From Candidatus Krumholzibacteriota bacterium (GTDB lineage Bacteria; Krumholzibacteriota; Krumholzibacteriia; Krumholzibacteriales; Krumholzibacteriaceae): a stretch of 14,874 nucleotides of DNA. The stretch covers positions 1-14,874 of the forward strand of contig DAOVNN010000024.1 of assembly GCA_030630165.1 (NCBI GenBank). The letters run 5' to 3'. This document shows, piece by piece, positions 9,020 through 14,874 of the stretch (positions are counted from its first letter, which is position 1; every line of letters starts with the position of its first letter). Both the position numbers and the translations under genes were made by a program. The notes beneath the pieces are model-generated. The model saw only the letters and a program-made list of their open reading frames with translations, did not search any database and was not told the origin of the DNA.

Positions 9020-9048
9020 TTGCTTTCGAGGATTAAATGTGTGATAAT
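9020..9048 (+). promoter_or_regulatory. Probable extended -10 promoter of the sigma/anti-sigma operon
   Basis: TTGCTT (9020-9025), a 17-bp spacer and GATAAT (9043-9048, five of six) are accompanied by TG at 9040-9041 one base before the -10, the extended -10 motif. Transcription would begin near 9055, giving a leader of about 80 bases that contains the 13-codon frame at 9087-9128. This is a housekeeping-type promoter; I did not find an ECF-type (GGAAC-type) promoter outside the coding sequence. Confidence 0.4.
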
Positions 9049-9133
9049 TACTATGCTGATACTTGAAGCGGAAAAGGCAACTCGCCATGCCAGAAGGTAA
9101 GGAGTCGGAAACCCCACCATCGAGATAACGGCA

Positions 9134-10024
9134 ATGTTCCAGAATCGCCCCGGAACTTATGGGATGGCCAAGAGTTTGGAAATAATATCAAGCACGCAGA
9201 GAGATGTTGATCGCGATCTGACTCTCGCACAATCTATCGCCAGGGGTTCGATTCAGTCCTGGCATGATTTTCTCCATCGATATTCTGGTTTGATTCATGG
9301 TGTTGTTCAGCGTCATCTTTTCACTTCGGATGAGGACGCCGTAGGAACGGTCTATGTCGATGTATTAAAGGCTCTCTACGAGGAGGATATCTCGAGCTTC
9401 AGGGGGGATGCCACCCTTGCGGCGTGGCTGATCATATATACAAGGAACCGAGTATTCGATCATATCAGGAAGCAACGCGGCAGGCGCCGCGATCCGGCAG
9501 GACTTGAAAGGCTCAGCAGTTTCGACAGGGATGTTTACAGGTACTATTTCGTCGACAGGTTGCCGCTGGATGTTGTGGTGCATATACTCAACTGGCGGCG
9601 AGACAAAGTGATCGCAACGCAGATCATTGAATCAATCGAACGTATTGAGACTAATATAAGCAGGCGCTATCTCCGAAGACTTGAGAACGACCGGATTGCT
9701 GACATGTACGGCCTGGACTCAGGGCAGATGCTGAAGTTTATGGTCAACCTCAGGTGTGAATACGAGGAAAAGGTGAAACGTAATCGGCCGGATGCCAGGA
9801 TGCTGGATGAGGAAGCGAAGCAGACGTCCAGAAAACTGAAAGAACTGCTCTCACAGTTGACGAGCGAGGAGCAGAAAGTCATTCAACTACGGTTCGCAGG
9901 TGAGATGAGCGCTCCCGAGATAGCCGAGCAGATGGGCTACGATGGCCAGAGACGCTCATATACGGTCATTAACCGTGTTCTCCGCAAGCTTCGCAGAGGT
10001 CTCGGACTGAACAGCGCTGGATGA
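9134..10024 (+). CDS. Sigma-70 family (ECF-like) RNA polymerase sigma factor with an extra middle domain
   Basis: The protein has 296 residues from ATG 9134. An alternative start at ATG 9164 (MAKSLEI) has GGAAC eight bases upstream. Residues about 30-115 form region 2 (WHDFLHRYSGLIHGVV...DEDAVGTVYVDVLKAL...GDATLAAWLIIYTRNRVFDHIRK), which contacts core polymerase and the -10 element. Residues about 235-292 form region 4 (LTSEEQKVIQLRFAGEMSAPEIAEQMG...VLRKLRRGL), a helix-turn-helix for the -35 element. ECF factors are normally about 170-200 residues. Here an extra block (about 120-230) lies between the two regions, and its first half (LSSFDRDVYRYYFVDRLPLD...) itself resembles a degenerate region 4. 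The gene heads an operon with an anti-sigma gene 109 bases downstream, which supports control by sequestration at the membrane. No ferric-citrate-type (FecI/FecR) context is seen. Confidence 0.85.
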   Translation: MFQNRPGTYGMAKSLEIISSTQRDVDRDLTLAQSIARGSIQSWHDFLHRYSGLIHGVVQRHLFTSDEDAVGTVYVDVLKALYEEDISSFRGDATLAAWLIIYTRNRVFDHIRKQRGRRRDPAGLERLSSFDRDVYRYYFVDRLPLDVVVHILNWRRDKVIATQIIESIERIETNISRRYLRRLENDRIADMYGLDSGQMLKFMVNLRCEYEEKVKRNRPDARMLDEEAKQTSRKLKELLSQLTSEEQKVIQLRFAGEMSAPEIAEQMGYDGQRRSYTVINRVLRKLRRGLGLNSAG

Positions 10025-10133
10025 GATCGGACGCAAGATCAGTGTAAAGAATAATTTACTGTGCAAATTGGTAAGTTAAGAAATATTCCCGCCCTTTATT
10101 AATAGAGCACCGAAGGGAGAGGATACACGAATT

Positions 10134-11144
10134 ATGAACAATAGGCCCCCCCACCACCTGACCGATACAGAGATACTGCGTCTTCTTGACCCTCAGAGCA
10201 GAGGGGAGACGGAGGACTGGATGTGGGAGCATCTGCGGTCGTGCGACAGATGCTTCGATATCTACAGGGAGACCGCCGTTACTTACGGGCTCTGGGAGGC
10301 AGGTGCAGCAGGATTCAAATCTACCGATGCGCTTATCGAGGTAGGCCTCGATATCGTGAAGGGAAGGGCGGACTGTGAAAAAAGTGTCTTCAACAGGGGA
10401 CGAATACTGAAGTCCGCTCGAGGATGCCGGTACGCAGTGGCCGCCACTGTCGTGGCTGTTGCGGCGGCTGTATGGTTCATTGCAGGGATATCTGATAATG
10501 ACATTAAGGAAACCCCGGGGGGGAAGATCCATCCTGTCTCACTTACTGGTGAGACCTTGCCCGGCGGTGATGTTGTGTCCGGAACCGGTGCTCTTGATCT
10601 CTCAGTGCTTGGTCCCGTAATCAGGGAAGTCGAACTTGCTACCAGCCGGGGAGAACTCGTTTTTCCCGGGATGGAGAATGTCGTACCTATTGACAGGGAC
10701 GCAGTAACCCGGTCGTCAGGGGGGGCGCCGGATGATGCGTTCAGGCAATCGATCGGTTCCTTGATGCAGGCTTATGATGAGAAGCGCTATTCAAGCGATC
10801 TCATGTACTGGTTGATTTCCGGACACATCGCCACCGGGCAGAAAAAAATGGCTCGTTATCTGGCCGAGCACGCCAGAGTGCTCGGCTATGACGAGCCCAG
10901 GATGCTGATCCTGGACGCGATCATCGCCTGTACGTTCAACGATTATTCGCAGGCGGAAAAGCTTCTGCGACATGTACTGAAGGTCGATCCGGGCAACTGT
11001 GTCGCCCTCTTTGATCTGGCCGTTGTGCTGATGCGAGAGCAAAGGAATGAGGAAACAGAGGATATACTTGAGGAAGTTACAGATAAATGCAGTGAATTTG
11101 CTCTGAAAGCAAGAGCCCTCTCCCTGCTTGAATCGGAATCGTGA
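10134..11144 (+). CDS. Membrane anti-sigma factor with zinc-finger motif and extracytoplasmic TPR domain
   Basis: The 336-residue protein starts at ATG 10134; GGGAGAGG (10115-10122) lies 11 bases upstream. The N-terminal cytoplasmic part carries H33-x3-C37-x2-C40 (HLRSCDRC), the zinc-binding anti-sigma (ZAS) motif that binds the cognate sigma factor. A single membrane helix spans about 99-118 (YAVAATVVAVAAAVWFIAGI), preceded by basic residues (K93, R96, R99), so the N-terminus should be inside and the C-terminus outside. The exterior part has a linker of low similarity to anything I know (120-205), then TPR-like helices (about 222-318; YSQAEKLLRHVLKVDPGNCVALFDLA is a clear TPR). Sigma-gene linkage fits sequestration and release on a signal. 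Anti-sigma factors of this kind are often inactivated by proteolysis of the exterior part; here that is inference. A cytoplasmic TPR protein is unlikely given the helix. Confidence 0.82.
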   Translation: MNNRPPHHLTDTEILRLLDPQSRGETEDWMWEHLRSCDRCFDIYRETAVTYGLWEAGAAGFKSTDALIEVGLDIVKGRADCEKSVFNRGRILKSARGCRYAVAATVVAVAAAVWFIAGISDNDIKETPGGKIHPVSLTGETLPGGDVVSGTGALDLSVLGPVIREVELATSRGELVFPGMENVVPIDRDAVTRSSGGAPDDAFRQSIGSLMQAYDEKRYSSDLMYWLISGHIATGQKKMARYLAEHARVLGYDEPRMLILDAIIACTFNDYSQAEKLLRHVLKVDPGNCVALFDLAVVLMREQRNEETEDILEEVTDKCSEFALKARALSLLESES

Positions 11145-12190
11145 TGATAAAGTCAGCGCTGGTCCTTCTTGTTACCACTCTTGTTCTGGTTTTCGCTATA
11201 TCGTGTAGTGAAGATTCAAATCCTGTCGCATCTGACAGAAACAGGACAGACTTGATGGATTCTCTTTACATCGTCGGATCCTGCAGTGAGTGTCGTGGCC
11301 TTAGCGTTGCTGTATCTGGTAATTACGCATATTCAGCGAGCGGGTATAACGGTCTGCTGGTATCCGATATCACATCGCCTGCTTCGCCTCTGTTCGTAAG
11401 TCATGCTGATGCAGATGGTTATGCAGTCGACGTGGCCGTATCCGGAGATTATGCCTATATCGCGACAATAGATCCTCCCGTATCCAACGGCTATGCCAAC
11501 ATTACAGTGGGTAATAGGGGTCTTAAGGTGATTGACATTTCGAACCCTTCTTTGCCATCAGTCGTAGGGTCTGTTGATACGCCACTCGGCTCTTCTGGAG
11601 TAGCTGTTTATGGCGACTGTGCCTATACGGTGGGACATGGGGGTTTCTATGTGATCGATATCAAATCACCTTCGTCGCCGATGATCGTCGGATTTGTTGA
11701 TACATCTGGAGATCCAACATGTATATCTATTTTCAGCGAATATGCCTATATAGCAGATGGTTTATTGCTCCACGTGGTTGACATTTCGAACCCTTCTTTG
11801 CCATCGATTGCAAGATCAATCGATACGCCATACTTGAGGAGCCGTATGACCTTCTCCGGTCACTATGCCTACGTTGTAGGTGGAGACGGTCTTCATGTAC
11901 TGGACGTGAGGTTTCCCAGATTTCCCCGAATCGTTAAATGTGTCGAGATCACGGGGCAACCCATGGATATCGCCATATCAGGAAATTATGCCTTTGTCAC
12001 AGATCACTGGGTGGGCCTTCAACTGATCGATATCAAATCACCCGGCTCGCCAGTGATTATCGGCTCATTCGATACACCTTTAGCATATGGAATAGCGGCA
12101 TCCGGCAACTATGCCTATATAGTAGGACACGCTGGTCTTCAGGTGCTTGCCATCGCATATCCCACGTCGTATCCAAAGATCAGTTTATGA
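11144..12190 (+). CDS. LVIVD-repeat lipoprotein, probably propeller-like
   Basis: The ATG at 11144 overlaps the anti-sigma stop codon by one base (TGATG); a GTG at 11141 in the same frame would overlap it by four. Either way translation is coupled to the upstream gene. A signal sequence ends in AISC (Cys21 from the ATG), with Ser at +2, so a lipid-anchored exported protein is likely. The rest is seven repeats of about 41 residues with the pattern 'AVSGNYAYVA..GL.VIDIS.PS.P.IVGS.DTP', the LVIVD repeat, which likely folds as a beta-propeller-like disc. Seven copies would suit a seven-bladed propeller. The repeats keep long identical DNA segments. LVIVD proteins are usually of unknown function in cell-surface binding. 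As third gene of the sigma operon it may be a sensor, a ligand-binding partner of the anti-sigma exterior domain, or simply a regulated surface protein. Confidence 0.82.
   Translation: MIKSALVLLVTTLVLVFAISCSEDSNPVASDRNRTDLMDSLYIVGSCSECRGLSVAVSGNYAYSASGYNGLLVSDITSPASPLFVSHADADGYAVDVAVSGDYAYIATIDPPVSNGYANITVGNRGLKVIDISNPSLPSVVGSVDTPLGSSGVAVYGDCAYTVGHGGFYVIDIKSPSSPMIVGFVDTSGDPTCISIFSEYAYIADGLLLHVVDISNPSLPSIARSIDTPYLRSRMTFSGHYAYVVGGDGLHVLDVRFPRFPRIVKCVEITGQPMDIAISGNYAFVTDHWVGLQLIDIKSPGSPVIIGSFDTPLAYGIAASGNYAYIVGHAGLQVLAIAYPTSYPKISL
11532..11805 (+). repeat. Exact 28-bp direct repeat inside the LVIVD gene
   Basis: The same 28 bases (beginning TTGACATTTCG and ending TTTGCCATC) occur at 11532-11559 and 11778-11805, exactly 246 bases (82 codons, two protein repeats) apart. 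A further 19-base identity (beginning TGATCGATATC) occurs at 11652-11670 and 12024-12042, 372 bases apart (124 codons, about three repeats). Identity at the DNA level, beyond amino-acid constraint, points to recent duplication or recombination between repeat units. Confidence 0.85.
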
Positions 12191-12326
12191 TATAAAGGCT
12201 ATCTGATCAGTCAGAATACTGATATATTCCACGTGACAGTGATCTTCCCCTGCCCGTGCCTTAGGTGAGGTCGGGAAATCGTCCCCTGCGCGAAGGCCCC
12301 TGACAGATACAGGGAGGGGTTGTATC

Positions 12327-13010
12327 ATGCGGGAACGCTCAGGACGTCCGAGTGTGGTCCGGCCGGGGATAATCTGCGCTCTACTACTTGCTTTGTTCAC
12401 GTCACAGGGTTGTCTTTCCTATTCATCCTTCCAGTCCGCTCGCATTGTCGAACGCGGACATCCCCATTCCACTGTCGGCATCTCCAGAAGCGTCCACCTC
12501 GATGAGGATAACAACGGTGTAAGCTGGTGGACCGTGGACGGGGACATGCGGTTCGGCATCGCAAGACGTATCGATGGTTCGGTCCGTGTTTCGGTGTTTC
12601 ACAACCTCCCTGAAGGAAGGGGTGGGAGCCAGATCTCCGTGGACCTGCGCGGAGGTATAATCAAAGACTGCCTGGCTGTCGCATTTCCCTTCAGTATCAC
12701 CTTAGGGGACTTCTATCTTTACTCACTCCGGGCTATGCCGGGTTTCATCGGCACAATTCCTCTCGGTGAACATTTCGAGATAACCGGCGCCGCCAGGGCC
12801 CATGTCTACCTGCGCGTCATGGAATTGTCCGCTATTGGCTACAACCTCGGCCTGGGAATAACTGCACCATCCGGGGCATGGACCATCCGGCCGGAGGTCG
12901 GATGGCTGACCTTTGCCGGTGTGAATTCCGATATCACTTACTTTCAGTACGGGGTCGGACTGGAGCACAACTTTGTTGTGGAGACGGCAGGGGGCGAGAG
13001 CCTCCGGTGA
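12327..13010 (+). CDS. Hypothetical lipoprotein or small outer-membrane beta-rich protein
   Basis: The 227-residue protein starts at ATG 12327 with a strong ribosome binding site (GGAGGGG, 12313-12319). A long n-region (MRERSGRPSVVRPG) precedes a hydrophobic core ending in SQGC (Cys29), a plausible lipobox. The mature part alternates hydrophobic and polar residues with many Gly and aromatic residues and a C-terminus in strand form (YFQYGVGLEHNFVV), as in small outer-membrane beta-barrel proteins. A lipobox and a barrel are unusual together, so one of the two readings may be wrong. I do not recognise a family. It lies 136 bases after the LVIVD gene and may be separately transcribed. Confidence 0.7.
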   Translation: MRERSGRPSVVRPGIICALLLALFTSQGCLSYSSFQSARIVERGHPHSTVGISRSVHLDEDNNGVSWWTVDGDMRFGIARRIDGSVRVSVFHNLPEGRGGSQISVDLRGGIIKDCLAVAFPFSITLGDFYLYSLRAMPGFIGTIPLGEHFEITGAARAHVYLRVMELSAIGYNLGLGITAPSGAWTIRPEVGWLTFAGVNSDITYFQYGVGLEHNFVVETAGGESLR

Positions 13011-13031
13011 TGCTGTTTTGCGGTTAATTGA

Positions 13032-13060
13032 TTGAATCTATCCGGCGGCGCCTGTAGAAT
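13032..13060 (+). promoter_or_regulatory. Probable sigma-70-like promoter for the NTF2-like gene
   Basis: TTGAAT (13032-13037, four of six) and TAGAAT (13055-13060, five of six) are separated by exactly 17 bp, in the 138-base gap after the putative lipoprotein gene. Transcription would start near 13067, giving a leader of about 80 bases before the start codon at 13149. Confidence 0.4.
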
Positions 13061-13148
13061 CACCGGCAATGAAATGAAACCTATAAGCTGCCGCAACGTA
13101 TGACAGTAGTACTGTGCGGCCCGTTCATTAACATTGTGGAGGTGCTGT

Positions 13149-13607
13149 ATGCGCTGGGGACGCTTCTTTCTGACCATTCTAGCTGTCCTTCTGGTATCCG
13201 CCGGAGCTGTTTCTATTGCTCATGCTGGAGACGAGGAAGATGCCGTAAAAGAGACGATTGTCAATGCCTACGTGAAGGGCATCCATATCGACAGGGATAT
13301 TCCCGCTATCAGGAAGGGATTTCATCCCTCGTTCACGATGTTTATCATGAAGGGCGAGGAAGTCAGGACCCTTTCAATAGACGACTGGGTGAAATCCATA
13401 GAGAAATCAAAGGAAAAGAACCCCGATGGTCCCGACGACAAGGTGACCAGTGATATTCCGATGGTCAGTGTGTCGGGCGATGCCGCTGTCGCCAAAGTCA
13501 TGATATACAGGGATGAAAAGCTGATCTACAGCGACTACATGTCACTCTACAAGTTCGAGGACGGGTGGAAGATTGTCGGAAAGATCTATTACAGCCACAA
13601 GGATTGA
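13149..13607 (+). CDS. Secreted NTF2-like protein (lumazine-binding-like / SnoaL-like)
   Basis: The ATG at 13149 is preferred because GGAGG (13138-13142) sits six bases upstream. An in-frame TTG at 13134 would add five residues and overlap the binding site. The 152-residue protein has a clear signal peptide (RFFLTILAVLLVSAGAVS...AHA, cut near residue 28). The mature part (DAVKETIVNAYVKGIHIDRDIP...) opens with the helix typical of NTF2-like domains and ends with strands 'AVAKVMIYRDEKLIYSDYMSLYKFEDGWKIVGKIYY', as in the putative lumazine-binding (Lumazine_bd_2)/SnoaL-like families. Such proteins often bind small ligands in the conical cavity, but I see no catalytic residues I can assign. The next gene follows with overlap or close junction, so the two are probably co-transcribed. 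Confidence 0.8.
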   Translation: MRWGRFFLTILAVLLVSAGAVSIAHAGDEEDAVKETIVNAYVKGIHIDRDIPAIRKGFHPSFTMFIMKGEEVRTLSIDDWVKSIEKSKEKNPDGPDDKVTSDIPMVSVSGDAAVAKVMIYRDEKLIYSDYMSLYKFEDGWKIVGKIYYSHKD

Positions 13608-14874
13608 TATCATCAGACGAGTTCTGCTCCTGATAATCGCTGTTTCCCTGCTGCCGCTTCAGGTAGCGGCATCCAACGCGGATGCTGCCGACGAACTGGA
13701 GAGGGAACGAGAGAAGGTAAAACCGCAGGAAATCACTGCAATGGTCGATCTCCCGTCGAGAGAGGTCCACTACGGGGGACTGATGATCGCGGCCGGCGAC
13801 ACCGTTGCAGGTCCGGTCGTCGTGATAAAGGGCGCGCTCGACATCCAGAACGGCGGCTTCCTGAAGGGCGATGCCTGGGTGATAAACGGCAACATGATCC
13901 TGACGGGCACCGCTGCCATCGAGGGAAAAGCCAGCCTGGTAAACGGTTCAGACTATCTTTCACACGACGCGAGGATAGAAGGCGGTATCTACTATTACCG
14001 TTGTGAGTGCCGGCTCGACAATAAAAAATACGAAGACTCGGAAGAGGTCGTATTCGTCAAGCAGGAGGATCCCCGGGAGGTCAGGACGAAATTCGCATAC
14101 AAGCCCGGCAGGCCGACAAGGGTCGACTACGAGCTCATCCGTCTCGGATTCAAGCGCGAGAACGACAAGCACAGGAAACCGTATACGAAAGCGTACGGCT
14201 ATCTGCACGTACCGATCTGGAAGGATTCCGGCGGTTTTCTCGGTTTCGATGCCGGCATCTCATTTCCCCTGGCAGGCGACGATCTGAGGCTCGAGCTGAA
14301 AGGGTTCAAGAGGACCGAGTCGAATGATACCTGGCAGATCGGACGGCTCGAGAACGGCTTCATCGTGATGATGATGGCCGACGATTACCTCGATTACTGG
14401 GAGCGCAGGGGAGGGGAACTGGGGCTGACCTGGAAGGTATCCGAGTATGTCACGCTGGGCAGCTTCGTATCGCTGCAGGAGGACGTGTCGCTCGAGGCGA
14501 TGAGGATCTCATCACTGCTGCGCAGCACGAAACGGTACCGTGAGAATTCGGCAATCGATGATGGCGAGCGGCTGGCCGTCGACCTCAGGTTCGTCTACGA
14601 TGGCCGCGAGGACGAGGGCTGGCGAAGGAGCGCCTGGTGTTTCGATCTCTGGTTCGAAAAGGGACTCAACGTCGGCTCTGCCGATTTCTCATACGAGGCA
14701 TTCGATCTCGATCTCGCCCGGTACCAGTACCTGGGACGCCGCTCCAGGGTGGATCTCCGAGGAAAGATCTTTTCGGCCTTCAGCCCTGTTCCGGGTCAAC
14801 TTACCCGCACATTGAGCGGCTATGCCGGGGTGAGGGGAGCGCGCGACATTCCGTTCCCGATCGAAAAAGGGGAC
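13573..14874 (+). CDS. Outer-membrane protein with bactofilin-like N-terminal segment and BamA-like barrel (3' partial, start uncertain)
   Basis: This frame is open to the end of the window with no stop, so the gene is cut off after at least 434 codons. A signal-like core (RRVLLLIIAVSLLPLQVAA, at about 13615-13671) marks the true N-terminus, but no ATG or GTG is found in frame there. The candidates are TTG at 13573, which overlaps the previous gene by 35 bases, and ATT at 13603 in 'ATTGA' over the upstream stop. The first ATG in frame (13741) would lose the signal peptide. After a charged helix (ADELEREREKVK) comes a stretch with short repeats of 'GDTVAGPVVVIKGALDIQNG', resembling bactofilin/beta-helix turns (about 13765-13990). 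From about 14200 onward the sequence alternates like barrel strands (LDYWERRGGELGLTWKVSEYVTLGSF; VDLRGKIFSAF...SGYAGVRGARDIPF), as in DUF5686/BamA-type surface-antigen proteins. Likely an outer-membrane protein; transport role unknown. Confidence 0.65.
   Translation, partial: MSERSITATRIDIIRRVLLLIIAVSLLPLQVAASNADAADELEREREKVKPQEITAMVDLPSREVHYGGLMIAAGDTVAGPVVVIKGALDIQNGGFLKGDAWVINGNMILTGTAAIEGKASLVNGSDYLSHDARIEGGIYYYRCECRLDNKKYEDSEEVVFVKQEDPREVRTKFAYKPGRPTRVDYELIRLGFKRENDKHRKPYTKAYGYLHVPIWKDSGGFLGFDAGISFPLAGDDLRLELKGFKRTESNDTWQIGRLENGFIVMMMADDYLDYWERRGGELGLTWKVSEYVTLGSFVSLQEDVSLEAMRISSLLRSTKRYRENSAIDDGERLAVDLRFVYDGREDEGWRRSAWCFDLWFEKGLNVGSADFSYEAFDLDLARYQYLGRRSRVDLRGKIFSAFSPVPGQLTRTLSGYAGVRGARDIPFPIEKGD

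Larger units (their letters stand above)
8839..9133. other. AT-rich divergent regulatory region between CHAT and sigma genes
   Basis: This 295-base gap separates two divergently transcribed genes. It holds the inverted repeat at 8844-8862, possible promoters in both directions, and a 13-codon ATG-TAA frame at 9087-9128 that ends 5 bases before the sigma factor start. No structured RNA is recognisable. Confidence 0.5.

Noticed and set aside
9152..9180. GGAACTT with a TTTGG 16 bases later, like an ECF-type promoter for self-regulation of the sigma gene
   Set aside because: It lies inside the sigma factor's coding start and the -10 part does not match well. No nearby downstream start codon would give a complete region 2.
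12206..12223. Six-bp stem (ATCAGT...ACTGAT) after the LVIVD gene
   Set aside because: It is short, AT-rich and has no T-run after it, so it is too weak to be called a terminator.
14003..14815. Plus-strand frames at 14003-14287 and 14540-14815
   Set aside because: They lie in the wrong frame of the outer-membrane protein, whose frame is continuous, GC-patterned and matches barrel strands.

Overview
This window looks like chromosomal DNA of an uncultured or poorly studied Gram-negative bacterium of the FCB superphylum type (Krumholzibacteria, Eisenbacteria or Latescibacteria-like). That placement is an inference. It rests on a secreted protease with a C-terminal FlgD-like/type 9 sorting-type tail (the phrase 'LAQNVPNPFNPVTTI' is typical of these lineages), several lipoproteins, a choice-of-anchor/beta-helix surface protein, LVIVD-repeat and TPR-CHAT proteins, and a BamA-like barrel protein. 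I see no rRNA, tRNA, CRISPR array or transposase.

Layout. (i) 1-3965, plus strand, GC-rich: the 3' part of a secreted right-handed beta-helix protein, then a secreted multidomain papain-family (C1) cysteine protease with its own extended -10 promoter. (ii) 3966-5985: an AT-rich stretch with one lipoprotein that resembles hypothetical glycosyl hydrolase (TIM-barrel) proteins. Its base composition differs sharply from its neighbours. It ends in a perfect 14-bp hairpin shared with the convergent gene. (iii) 5986-8838, minus strand: a 950-residue membrane-anchored or lipoprotein TPR-CHAT protein with an intact His/Cys protease dyad. (iv) 9134-12190, plus strand, divergent from the CHAT gene: a sigma-70 family factor with an unusual extra middle domain, a single-pass anti-sigma protein with an H-x3-C-x2-C motif and an extracytoplasmic TPR domain, and a lipoprotein of seven LVIVD repeats that is translationally coupled to the anti-sigma gene. 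(v) 12327-14874, plus strand: a small putative lipoprotein/outer-membrane protein, a secreted NTF2-like (lumazine-binding-like) protein, and the start of a bactofilin-like plus outer-membrane-barrel protein that runs off the window and lacks an ordinary start codon.

The most interesting idea is that regions iii and iv form one envelope signalling module. A predicted extracytoplasmic caspase-like TPR-CHAT protease would sense something through its TPRs and cleave, or be cleaved with, the extracytoplasmic part of the anti-sigma protein, releasing the sigma factor. The LVIVD propeller-like lipoprotein would be a sensor or partner. The sequence supports the parts and their topology; the wiring is inference.
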